64,000 nucleotides of DNA from Ceriagrion tenellum (Eukaryota > Arthropoda > Insecta > Odonata > Coenagrionidae): assembly GCA_963169105.1 (NCBI GenBank), contig OY720641.1, positions 79,621,496 through 79,685,495 on the forward strand, read 5' to 3'. Position numbers and translations under genes: made by a program. The notes beneath the pieces are model-generated. The model was not told where the DNA came from. It saw only the letters and a list, made by a program, of their open reading frames with translations, and ran no database searches. Shown here piece by piece: positions 31,940-42,188 of the stretch (its first letter is position 1; each line of letters opens with the position of its first letter).

Positions 31940-34900
31940 TTGTTACCTCTATGTTTGCTTGCGGCATATTTTGTATCGACAGTTTCGCGATTATATTGGT
32001 ATTCTTGTATGTTTATTATAATTAGTTCAATTTTTCGTCAAAATCCACATGGTCGTGGTGAAGTCTACCTAGAATAACGTAGCGTAAAGAAAAAATTTAC
32101 TTAAAAAATGCGTCTTGTATATTAGCTAACGATATAATTTGTTGGTCGAGCGCGTTACACCGCCCTGCGGCATCAGGTACGCACGTCGGTGAATGGCGTC
32201 GTAACAACAAAAAAAGATCTATAGAAAAGTACAAACTGTATTCTTTGAGTATGGTAAGTTCGGACTTCAACGCAGTGAAGCCTGAATGTGTAGAGTGCAT
32301 GACTTTCAGTGCCAGTTTCAGTGCCAATGACGTACGTTCCATTATGTATTTCATAATTTCCTGGCTATTCATCTTAGTTGAGGGGTAATACTTCGTTCCT
32401 CACCGTTTGGCGTTATTATTGGTTCCTTAATTTGCATTATGAGCGCTGCCTAACTTCCTTAATTCTATCATATCTGACGTCGATGTTTTTAACACACCAA
32501 AAGACATGTGTATTCATCCCACTAATAACTTACTTTTGAACGGTGGAGAAAACTTTCTTACTTTTTTAAATTAAATGGCGGATGTATAAGACGCAGCATC
32601 GGCCACTGATTGAAATATTTCCTTATGTGTATAATTTTTGTTTGACCGGTTTGGCAGCTTGGGTATTGGAAAAAGAGCCTATTTAACTCCAGAGGTACCC
32701 ATGCGTTGAATCTGGACCCCTACTTTAAGGTCGATTTAAGACGAACTTACAACTGACGGTTATTCAGCTATAGAGCCCAATGTATATTTTCAATTTACGG
32801 AGGTTATTTTGGGAAGTATGTAACGCGAGAAATTCAGTTATCCAGACCGCAATATTTTACTTTGATTTCGCATATGGAGTTTGAGTTGGAGGTAACTGAG
32901 GGTAGCTTTACAGCGCGGGTAGTTCCCCTGTAAATCCAGATATCTAGTTATATTTTCGACCCTCTTGTGCGGCTGACAACGAAGCCCTTGTTCTCAGAAA
33001 GTGGGGAAGTCTATATTTAGAACGGAAATTGAGGGAGAATATCTAATTTCCTGAACGGAGATGCTCTTGTTAAGAGGACAACTGCGATGACCTTTGATGT
33101 CCACCGTTACCAAGGATAATTTGGTGCCATTTATTCGACATAATATCCACTGATTCCATTAGCAAATAAATGTGCGAACAATTTAACATTAGCATCTTGG
33201 GTACGTAGTCTTTATACCTCTCTGGTCTTATAAAACGGGATAAACTGCAGTGATACAAAATGTCTTTCCATTTGTGTTTGTTGCGGGATGTTTGCCTTGT
33301 GATCGTATCACGTTAAATCGTGAAATATTGGAAAATTAATTTAATGAATGATTTTCCTGGTTATCGTAATTTTAATCAGTACCTAGTAATAATATATAAG
33401 AGGGTATCCTGAAACCAAATATAGCATTGGCTGAGACAAAAATATGTTTTTGTCCTTTGTTATTCAAATGGATTTTACTATGGGAAGCGAGATGCGTAGG
33501 CCTGTATTCCATTATCATTGATGTGGAACTTCTCAAAAACCTCTAAAAAACCTCTCAACCTTCAAGCCTCAATATCTATTTATTGCAAAACATATTTATA
33601 TCTGATTTAGGTTGGCCTTGCAAACGAGATGGAACTACGATAAATAGTGAATTACTTTCTCTCGCATCTCATCTCTACCACATAATCTGACATTTCAAAA
33701 GGTTTTCCTTCATAAGAACGTGATTTCTTTCAAGCTTTTGATTTTAATCGAAAAATACAATGTTACTCAACCTCGGTGTAGTTTCCTGGAAAATTTTTCA
33801 TATTTCCAGAATAAATGTCGTTATTTTCATAGGAATAGCCCAAAAATAGGAATTTCTTGGGAGCTTCGAGAAAATTCTGTTTACGGCATTAGTTTCTTCC
33901 AATTACAAACTGTGCGAGGGAGAGTGTGCTATCACCATGCTGGGTGTTTTTTATATGTCAGGTCTCCTTACCGGGCAAATTAATTTCTGTTTATAGACGA
34001 CTGACTAAGTCCTCTCACTTCTTGTAACTTGAGGAAATTCATTTTGTGCCTAAAAATCATTTGCAAGACATGCTGAAAGATTAAGTCACCAACTAACTAT
34101 GAAATGGAGAATGAAGCCATAAAAAAATATGCTCGTTTGTCGCGATTAACTACATTTTTGGAAGTGGCATCTCTTCTAGGAATTACTTGTAATCAGTAGC
34201 GGTACCTAAGGTATCAACCCAAACTCGTAACCCCTTTCGTCAAGAAATGTGCGCCACACGCACGAGCATTTCAAAATGAAGAAATTCATCATGAGAAATA
34301 ATTTGATATATGTAATTAGTTTTATCTATGAAAATTTCGTTTCTTTGCGATTATTAGCGTTTAAAACCTTTGAAGCGTGCGTAGTTTTTTCCTCCCAAAT
34401 TAATAAACGATGAACTGTAAAATTTCCAACGGTAATAAATTAAGTTACTCTCTTATCACAATATATCAAGGACGTCTGTAAGCCGCGTTATTTGTGCCGG
34501 ATAATCTTCAATACCTGATCCAACGTCATTCAAGAGAAAAGTCAAAGTCCATTCTGATTTCTCAGTTGTTAGGGCAAAGAATCATTAAACTTGGGTACTT
34601 TACTGGTCTGAATATGTTTGGAAGACTCTCTGTAAAATATCATCGAGAAGGGAAAGTAAAGAATGGTAGATTACAACTGAAATCCAACTAGAAAGAGTTA
34701 GTGTGCCTTAAGGTAGTCCGAGCGAGATAGTTCCCTAGTCATAGAAGATAGCATATTCGGGTTATACGTTTTAATTTCACCACGTGTTAATTTCACATCA
34801 ATTAAATATTGCATTATTAATGGTGCAAGAATATAGTTTTATATGACAGAAATTGAAAGTAGTAAAATGAAGATATCTAAATAAGTCTTTAACTTGTCTC

Positions 34901-36040
34901 TTTTTTTTCGCGCGGTGCTTTTTAAACTCCTTCAAAATGTAAGGTTTTTTGTGATACCCAAGAACCTATTGCGGTGACAATATGATTTATTTACAAATAT
35001 AGTTGAGATAACATACAAACTACACGCTGTTAGTTTTTTTACGACATTTAAGTGTTAGAAATACCTCATTTTGTTAAACGAGCGTGATGCGCCCGCTCCC
35101 AGCGGGCTTCCCCCGCTCTTTTCAATGCAGGTCCACAGAGGTATAGGCGCGTTTCTAATTTTAAAATGTAGAAAAAAAAGGCAGGGTCTTATGTACAAAT
35201 TTAATTGGAATGTTCATGTACAAATTGAGGTCAGAGGACCTCTTTAAACACAACATTGGAAGTAATTACACTATCCTATGTTAATAATTGTAAACACCAA
35301 GGTTAGACGCACATGATGACTCATACTTACGTATCAACAGGAGACTTGAATGTGGAATCAGCCGCATTTTGATAAAAGTTATTTAAAGAATGCGAGATAT
35401 TGTTGCAAATGAACAAATGTATCAGTTTGTGCGCCGTTAACGTCAGGAATATTTACCGGTTTACCTCTCGAACATTCCACCATAACCAAGACACGAAAAC
35501 AAAGAAAAGAGGGTGCCAGAGAAAGAGAGACAGAAAATGGTTCGCCATAGACTGAGTACGTGTTGAGTCCAAGACCTTTCTGTGTTAACTTGAAATAATA
35601 TGTTGAAAGCGCGTTATATTGCAAAAAATATAATAATATGTATCTGAAACTAAATTGGTATCAATTAAATATCCTGAAATAAAGGTTTGCTCTGCACCAT
35701 GGAGCAAGTGCGTGACGTCAAGATGGCGGATCGCCTCATCCCCTAAGAGAAATATCAAGGGCCATTTTTTAAAACCAATTTTAGGAAACAATAGCAATAT
35801 TTAGGAAGTAAGATATGCCGTCGCATGTTCTCTGATAAATTCTGTGCATTTTGGTATCTCATTTGTAGAGTTTGGTTGCGTATAAGTTGAGAAAAAGGTA
35901 TCTATACAGTAGAAATAATATAGGAGATAAGATCTCTCTTAAGTACATACACGTACCATTACCCATGTAATAGGGCTGGTATATTTTGGAAAATATCTCC
36001 GAAGGTAATGTGGTAAGGGGTTAAACTTTTGGTGTCATTA
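31940..36040. other. Long AT-rich stretch without recognised gene
   Basis: I found no recognisable exon, tRNA or foldback. Open frames at minus 32097-32372, plus 33720-33983 and minus 35379-35624 show no domain. A TGACGTCA-AGATGGCGG cluster lies at 35713-35730 (separate entry). Confidence 0.35.
35713..35730 (+). promoter_or_regulatory. Possible CRE plus YY1-like cluster
   Basis: TGACGTCA, the palindromic CREB/ATF site, runs directly into AAGATGGCGGA, a match to the initiator-type YY1 site AANATGGCGGC. In animals this pair is typical of short housekeeping promoters. No gene is visible on either side, and chance occurrence in 64 kb cannot be excluded. Confidence 0.2.
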
Positions 36041-36050
36041 GAAGAGTGAG

Positions 36051-36125
36051 ATATGTTTCTTTAAAATGAGACCATATTCATTGAGTTCTGGGTAAAATGA
36101 GATTTCGCTCAAACTACCTTAATTG
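36051..36125 (-). repeat. Dispersed AAGGTAGTTTGAGCG repeat, copy 1
   Basis: The minus strand reads TAAGGTAGTTTGAGCGAAAT, TCATTTTACC, TCAATGAAT and GGTCTCATTTTAAAGAAA. The same blocks occur in order on the plus strand at 51751-51825. A weaker TTAAGGTAGTCCGAGCGAGA lies at about 34710. Confidence 0.7.
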
Positions 36126-36239
36126 TGGAGATTAGCATCCGAAAAATGTGAATGATACTCTTTTGCTAGGCAATGATTTCAGAAAATTCCGCTTTAGAAT
36201 GAAAACCATCTCGTTTCCTAGTGAATGGAAGTTAAGAGT

Positions 36240-36645
36240 GAGGAAGATATAGGATGGAGTGGAAGGATGGAGTAAAAGGTTTGGGCATCCGACGGTGACC
36301 GGCCCCTGGATTGGGGGATGGGACGGATTTAAGAATCAAGACGTTACAGAGGGAGGACAATGGTGGTGAGGAATGAGCTAGGTCGAAGGTCACGCCTCGG
36401 GAGACTTAGAGAACGGGAGAGAGAGCGAGGAGGGAGGGACACTGCTGGGACCAAAGTTTCCGAATGAGGTTTCCCTCGTTGCGTGGGAAAAGGTGAAAGT
36501 GGAATTTGGTCCGCACGAGGGCGGTTGGCTTGGGAAGTCAAGGTCGCGGCTGCGTTGATGAACGGGGTAGGGAAAACGAGCGAGAGAGGCTTGCGGAGTG
36601 ATGGTGGAGACTTGAAAGAATAACGGGGAAGCACCTACTTCCAGT
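36240..36645. repeat. GA-rich low-complexity block
   Basis: Purine-rich on the plus strand (GAGAGAGAGCGAGGAGGGAG and similar). The minus-strand 96-codon frame at 36344-36634 is compositional. Confidence 0.4.
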
Positions 36646-36843
36646 TCCGAGGGATCTAGGTTTTAAATGTGTTTCAGGGGGACAAGAATAGAAGTCCTGC
36701 CTTAGGCTTAGCGGGCTGCCTTTTATGCTTGTTTACATTACTATGGTTAGAATGATAGTTGACATGGCGGCCTAACTAACTTGCGTCTACAGGGAATTCT
36801 TTAACCCGAGTTATCATGCTGGTGGAGAGTTAAGTAGGCCATG

Positions 36844-36903
36844 TAGCCCACAGCCCAACAAACATCGCAAGACGCTTTCCATTTGTTCAAGGGCTGTGGG
36901 CTA
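36844..36903. other. 60-base hairpin, 13 + 6 bp
   Basis: TAGCCCACAGCCC at 36844-36856 pairs perfectly with GGGCTGTGGGCTA at 36891-36903. After a small bulge, AACAAA pairs with TTTGTT. The remaining loop is about 17 bases. The length is in the range of insect microRNA precursors, but it could equally be a foldback relic. Confidence 0.6.
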
Positions 36904-37049
36904 AATCCACGATACTGTATGGGAAAAATGATGAAATATGCAATTGTTTTGGACGGTTAGACTTGATATTCATTACTTTTTAACTATAGACTTATCATTT
37001 CAAGTCTAGGCATTACTTACTGCATCAAAAGATGAAAATTGAGAGAATA

Positions 37050-37247
37050 AATTTCGCCAATGGAACGGCGTGTCACTGTAAAGATACCCCGAGAATATTA
37101 CGTTACATATCCTTTGCACTCTTTTGTGCCATACCAATCACGCCCTTCCCTTCCGGGGTAGGCGCGATATACAAGAGTGCAAACGATATGTAACGTGATA
37201 TTCTCGGGGTATCTTCATGGTGACACGTCGTTCCATTAGCAAAATTT
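37050..37247. repeat. Inverted repeat with ~75-bp arms
   Basis: GATACCCCGAGAATATTACG and flanks (about 37050-37125) are mirrored by the complement of CGTGATATTCTCGGGGTATC and flanks (about 37165-37247) at roughly 90% identity. The arms contain AATGGAACG-CGTGTCAC and TTTGCACTCTT. The spacer is about 40 bases and includes CTTCCGGGGTAGG. It abuts the tRNA-like foldback that starts at 37248. Confidence 0.8.
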
Positions 37248-37377
37248 AATATGTAGATAACATCTTGAATTGACAAATTTCCAAACATTGCACTTAACAA
37301 ATGATGTAGTACGAAGTCACTCGCACGGGTGCATATACACCAGGGTTGAAATTCGCTATGAAAAAATGATTTGACTT

Positions 37378-38102
37378 CATCTACATCTACCTACTACCCT
37401 GCGAGCCACCACGAGGGTGTGTGGCAGGGGGTGAAAATCACCAAACATGCACTATTGACATACATCCAGGATATTTAAATGAGACATGCTAGATAATAGG
37501 GTCACATGGTTAGTATCTACATAATAAGAAAGGGATTATTGGTTGTTATTACATGCATCATGCACTACAGACTACTCTAACTATATTTCACCTACCTATC
37601 CCTTTGCTACGCTGCCTATTGTTCTCTCTTATAGTACGCGGGAAAAATGACATTTCAAATCTATCGGTACGACAATCTATCTCTCAAATCTTGTTAATAT
37701 GATCAAACCTAGCATAATACGCAGGGGTTCTCAATATATATCTTAGGCCATCTGCGAACAAATCGGTTTCGAATTTACTTAAAAGGTTTAACCTATATTT
37801 TAACCTGCGTTCTGATAGTAATTCCCATCCTAGTTCATCTATTGAACTCGTAACACTTATACAATTATCATAACGGCCTTTAACAAACCTAGCGGATCTC
37901 CTTTGCACGCGCTCTAATTCTTTTATCATACCTTCCTCGTACGGATCCCATATACTAGCGGCATATTTTAAATGAGGCCTGACAAGTGTAAAATAGCTTC
38001 TTTCTCTTACTCTCTCATCGCATTTGCCTAGAACCCTTTTTACGAATCCTAATTTACGGTTTGCTTCTGTAGTTATTTCCCTGATGTGTTTCCCCCATGA
38101 CA
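37378..38102 (-). mobile_element. 5'-truncated LINE (CR1/L2/jockey-like) inserted in a tRNA-like unit
   Basis: The 725-base insert is flanked by TGACTT at 37372-37377 and 38103-38108, which are joined into one copy in the uninterrupted relative at 10.2 kb. The minus strand is open for the last ~135 codons of ORF2. It contains HIREITTEANRKLGFVKRVLG, SYFTLVRPHLKYAASIWDP, IKELERVQRRSARFVKGRY and a closing ARFDHINKI with a stop at 37684. A 3' UTR ends in GTAGATGTAGATG. The open frame makes this the youngest LINE-A-related copy in the window. Confidence 0.92.
37684..38090 (-). pseudogene. LINE ORF2 C-terminus, intact fragment
   Basis: This is the region after the reverse transcriptase palm: a thumb-like helix-rich stretch with the family signature RPHLKYAASIWDP, then RRSARFVKG and ELGWELLSERRLKYRLNLL. 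Catalytic residues lie upstream and are absent through 5' truncation. The frame stays open into the host repeat, so a naive start at 38136 gives a protein beginning MGDPGSNPGQV. Those first residues are translated tRNA T-arm sequence and not LINE sequence. Confidence 0.88.
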
Positions 38103-38103
38103 T

Positions 38104-38175
38104 GACTTGACCGGGATTCGAACCCGGATCTCCCAATTGCCGGTCAGGTGTGTTAGCCAGTTACATCACCAACCC
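38104..38175 (-). tRNA. tRNA-like unit (GGC at anticodon position), SINE-derived
   Basis: The 72 bases fold as a cloverleaf. The acceptor GGGTTGG/TCAAGTC has one mismatch and wobbles. The D stem is ATGT/ACAC. The anticodon stem CCTGA/TTGGG has wobbles, with loop CCGGCAA. The T arm CCGGG TTCGAAT CCCGG is perfect. The base before GGC is C and not T, which argues against a functioning tRNA. It matches the arm at 10.2 kb closely. Confidence 0.45.
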
Positions 38176-38366
38176 ATCTTCCTTCAAGGTGAATTTCGAG
38201 GGGGGTTTATGTGAACTAGATGTTCAGGCCTCAAGTCTACATTGTAGCACATGAGACGAAGTCGTGCTTACAAAGCCACTGTCGCGGTGGATAAACCCAA
38301 CATAATTGATTACCCAAATTATTACATATATATTTAACATAACCCAAATTCGCCTTGAAGGAAGAT

Positions 38367-38437
38367 GGCTTGGTGGTGTATCTGGCTGACGCACCTGACC
38401 GGCAATTGGGAGATCCGGGTTTAATCCCCGTCAAGTC
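38367..38437 (+). pseudogene. tRNA-like unit, second arm of the foldback
   Basis: Acceptor GGCTTGG/TCAAGTC pairs at all seven positions with wobbles, and the D stem is GTGT/GCAC. The T arm is damaged (GGGTTTAATCCCCG, one base short) compared with the inverted partner at 38104-38175. Otherwise the sequence is the same through CACCTGACCGGCAATTGGGA. Confidence 0.65.
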
Positions 38438-38486
38438 AAATGATTTTTTCATAGCAAATTTCAACCCTGGTGTATCTTAAATTGAG

Positions 38487-38537
38487 TTTATCTATCATAA
38501 AAGAGTGTGTCTTCTGCACTCTTTTATGATAGATAAA
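38487..38537. other. Perfect 21-bp hairpin
   Basis: TTTATCTATCATAAAAGAGTG at 38487-38507 pairs with 38517-38537 without mismatch, around a nine-base loop. It lies just outside the right end of the tRNA-like foldback. Confidence 0.85.
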
Positions 38538-38569
38538 AACAATTCACGATGTTATCTACACACTGAATG

Positions 38570-39270
38570 TTCAAAAATAACTTCAATTTTGAGTCCTTAC
38601 CTCAATATATGCAGCGGAATGAACGACTTTTTCTTCCAAGTTCTGCCCATGACCCGTCGCTTGCGTATGAAGGTAAATGTTGACCTTAAATACGGTTTAT
38701 CATTCACTCATGCATTTAAATACATCAAGCAACTTGGCGCTGACGCATGGATATGGTATATGAGAAACTTTACTCTCGTAATGTATAGTAGTATAAACTC
38801 GCAAGTAAAGCTATATGTGGACTAGATCACTCATCTATTATTCTAACTAACCTGCGTTTATGCGCGTGAAGTATGATGGTAACCAGCGCCAACCCTAGTA
38901 ACTCTAGCGTTGTTAAAAAGTTGACTACGGTTAGTGCCAACCTGCGTTTCCACGGTGAACATTTGGCTAGGGTTAACCTGGTTAGAAAGCTAGTAATGCA
39001 AACAAGGCATCTCCCACTCAAGCGCTTCTATGCTGTATTAAATGGCTGAATAGTGAATCCCTCATTTGCTCAATTTTTTCACATATCATATAAAACACAT
39101 GGGAGTCTCATTTATAAATGATGTTCAGTAATAGTTCAGTCAAGTCATTAATAATGGAATTGTTCTAAAAGAGCATATATGCAGATTATATCGCCAGATG
39201 CAAGAATGTTAATTATAGCATAATCAAATAGGAGGCGCTCAGTGGGCAATCTCTTTGGAATTATCCACTG
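38570..39270. other. Mostly featureless, with a weak inverted repeat
   Basis: Around 38878-38975 AACCAGCGCCAACCCTAG is partly mirrored by CTAGGGTTAACCTGGTT, and AACCTGCGTTT occurs twice (38850 and 38939). This may be a small foldback relic. Confidence 0.35.
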
Positions 39271-39277
39271 ATTTATT

Positions 39278-39817
39278 CAAAATACAATATTCTTCCTGTC
39301 ACTAAATAGGTGGAAAATTACGTCTGTCTCATAATAAATCCAGTCATAATAGTCGGATCAATTTTCAAAATAAATTTTCCACGTATTAGAAGTTATACCT
39401 GCCGCGATTAACAGGCACAATATTCTCATGTTCACTAATGTATAAATCATGAGTAATCATATATTTTTATTCATGATTAACTGGTCAAGATGTTTAATGG
39501 GGACATGTATTGATTTGCCCAGTTCATTATGTATGTAGCAGCTCTCTAGTTTACATCAATTTATGATTCATCTGTGTCTGAAAAAAACTATTTACACAAG
39601 AAGAACTTAATAATTCTCTCAATACGGATAATATATTATTACTCATGATTTATGAATTAGTGAACATGAGAATATTGTGCCTGTTAAACGCAGCAGGTAT
39701 AACTTCTAATAAGTGGAAAATTTAGTTTGAAAATTGATCAGACTATTATGCCTGGATTTATTATGAGGCAGACGTAATTTACCTCCTATTTAGTGAAAGG
39801 AAGAATATTGTATTTTG
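39278..39817. mobile_element. 540-bp foldback element with 180-bp terminal inverted repeats
   Basis: The left arm 39278-39457 and right arm 39638-39817 are reverse complements with scattered changes. Ends are CAAAATACAATATTCTTCC; inner landmarks are CACTAAATAGG, AAATTACGTCTG, AGAAGTTATACCTGC and GGCACAATATTCTCATGTTC. The 180-base centre has no coding signal. Arms this long suggest a foldback transposon or a non-autonomous DNA element. I could not identify a convincing target-site duplication. Confidence 0.88.
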
Positions 39818-39829
39818 ATTGTATCGATT

Positions 39830-40350
39830 TGGTTTTATGGCGCTTTTTACTGTAAATCTGGTATATTTACTTTCCGAAAAGCATATATAAATTACTTTTA
39901 ATTTTTATTATTAAGTTATGGCGTGGTTTTCCCAGTGATTAAGCAATTTCATATGACTTGAATCTTAATTTTATTACTTCAGTGTCTACATAAAAAGAGT
40001 GCTAATAATGAATGCCATTTGAAATTAAATAACGAGAATAAAAAGGAGGAAACCCTTCCCTCTTGTCTCAAGGAAAGAATAAGTATCTCAAGTCTAGAGA
40101 ATTTAGTTTTTAAACTGGAAAAATTCTTCTGTGTGAACCTCTTTGAGATTGTGGGAGCACATTTCTGTAGCGGTTTTCATTCATACATTCTTCCTAAATA
40201 ATGCCAGATTGATTATGACACCTCATGCTGCAACCAGATCAACGATCTAAACATTGTTTACCTACGTATACTTTGAGGATACCGGGGCTATTCATGATAT
40301 TAACTTTACGTGGTCACTCGTTTGCATAAGTTTTAATATCTAACTCAATC
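39830..40350. other. No recognised feature
   Basis: AT-rich sequence. A 60-codon frame at 40019-40201 has no motif. Confidence 0.35.
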
Positions 40351-40353
40351 TCG

Positions 40354-40985
40354 ATCTAACTCACTCTCTTTTCAATTTGGAAGGAATAAAACTACGCATG
40401 CTTAAAAAAGTTTTTAACCCCTATTTATTCTAAAGTGAATGAATCCACCATAAAAATGTTTAGCGAACCAATTAATATTTCAAGATGATGTGATGAGGTT
40501 AAATAATTTGCGTTTACCGGGACTCAAACTGTGAACCCGACTTTATATTGAATTTTATGGAAGCTAGGTTATTTTGGTCTAATTTAAGTCGAAATTGGGC
40601 TTCATCTTCTTTTTTGATGATATGTTACCGAAAACTCTTTTCCAAATATCCAGGCCATTTAGTATGTACACCCAATGATTTTTCTTGCTAAAAAACTGCG
40701 ACCTTAGAATAAACTTCGACATATGTCATTGATTTCGTTGGACCAGGTATTAAAGATTTTCTGGCAAATGTTATGCATCTTAGAGATTTTCTTGATGTAC
40801 AGTAATGAAAGCATAACTCATATTCATACCCTTGAATATTTTAATCTAACTCATTCTCTTTACAATTTGGAAGGAATAAAACTACGCATGTTTAGAAAAG
40901 TTTTTAACCCCTATTTATTCTAAAGTGAATGAATCCACCATAAAAATGTTAAGCGAACCAATTAATATTTCAAGATGATGTGATG
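40354..40985. repeat. Direct repeat: two 142-bp copies 490 bp apart
   Basis: Copies at 40354-40495 and 40844-40985 differ at only about six positions. Shared landmarks are GGAAGGAATAAAACTACGCA, TTTTTAACCCCTATTTATTC and TTAATATTTCAAGATGATGT. The 348 bases between them show no further repeat. The high identity points to a recent duplication. Confidence 0.92.
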
Positions 40986-40989
40986 TAGT

Positions 40990-41625
40990 TTGATATCCTG
41001 CTTCAGCCATTTTGTGGAGGATATTTTGATGTTATTTTATCACTGTAGAAGTTTTGAGAAGAGGGAAAAATAAGTTATTTTCCTCATTTTTTTCAATAAT
41101 TCTTCTTAGAGGTGCTTAGTAGTTGCAAGGCTTATGCGAAATATATTTTATTTTTTCAGCTGATGTTTCAACACTGTATCATAACGTGCTGATATTGTGT
41201 AAACATTAATAAATTTGAATCTTTTTCATTGCAACGAGGCCATATTCAACGGAAATCTTGTTTAGCATCATCTTTTTTTTTAATCCATTTTAATAATTAA
41301 TCCGAATTGTCAATGGGAGAAACGGAAAGTAGACTCATATGCAAGCATTTTGTCAGTCCAGGTGACTATTAGCACTCACATCATTAAATTAACCGGAGAA
41401 TCCGGTTAATCCATGGGGAAGGTCGTTAGATACAATTTATTTTTCCAGGACAAAAAGGCCTATGGAATATGCAGTTGGTACAAAAAAAGAAGCTCTGTGG
41501 TGTAGAAAAATTTACAAGTCTTGCTTAACATGAAATTTAAAGCCATTCCAGATATTATTGCTGTCTGTAGCAAAATAATGGCAGGTGTAACAAAGAAAAT
41601 TATCAAGTTAAGTTTCTATAATAAG
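40990..41625. other. No recognised feature
   Basis: AT-rich sequence without visible gene or repeat signal. Confidence 0.35.
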
Positions 41626-41629
41626 TACG

Positions 41630-41676
41630 AAAATACAAGAACATTTTTAATGAAATTAAAAATGTTCTTGTATTTT
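41630..41676. other. Perfect 22-bp inverted repeat with a 3-base loop
   Basis: The bases at 41630-41651 (AAAATACAAGAACATTTTTA plus AT) are exactly complementary to 41655-41676 around GAA. Confidence 0.9.
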
Positions 41677-41679
41677 ACA

Positions 41680-42180
41680 ATTAATTACCATCTTTGAAAG
41701 AACAATGTGGTCTGTAGTATCATCCAAACCCTTGAGTTGATTAATTTTTGACGACGAAATATACAAATTGATATTATAAAATAATATTTATTCATTCATG
41801 TGCGTAAACATAGTATGGAGTTATGCGGTCTTGCCCAAATACTTTGTTTGTATCCCATATCGAAGTTTAATAAATAAATTTATTGCTGTTATAGGACCTT
41901 GTCCTATCGAACACATACTATGTCATACATTGATATTACTCTTAAGTGAAAGAAATTAACAAAAGAAAAACTTCCCAAGCTAAATACAATGAGATGTTAC
42001 AAAAAAATTGGAAGGGAGAGACTACGACAAAAGTGAACGGGAATATAAAGTAGCGTGAGTATGGTGAGAATGTGAGTAGGACGACGTCACACATGTATTG
42101 AAACGAGCCCGGAAGTGTGGGTGGGACAGAAAACTTGGTTCGGTGGCGAGATAGAGCGGGAGAGGACGCCCTTCGACTGC
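41680..42180. other. No recognised feature
   Basis: AT-rich at first, rising in GC toward the reading frame at 42189. No motif. Confidence 0.35.
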
Positions 42181-42188
42181 TTTGAATA

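Larger units (their letters stand above)
37248..38562. mobile_element. tRNA-like foldback element interrupted by a LINE
   Basis: Ignoring the LINE at 37378-38102, the left side reads GTAGATAACATC (inverse at about 38550), a flank also seen beside the 10.2-kb hairpin, CCAGGGTTGAAATTCGC, then an inverted tRNA-like unit (38104-38175). After a spacer of about 190 bases come the direct tRNA-like unit (38367-38437) and the tail AAATGATTTTTTC...CAACCCTGG. A 21-bp hairpin at 38487-38537 follows. The inward-facing flank keeps AACTAGATGTTC and ACATTGTA-like phrases shared with the 31.3-31.9 kb composite, so the two loci belong to one superfamily. Confidence 0.8.

Noticed and set aside
37684..38136. 150-residue protein starting MGDPGSNPGQV as a host gene
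   Set aside because: The start is translated tRNA-like sequence and the remainder is a truncated LINE ORF2.
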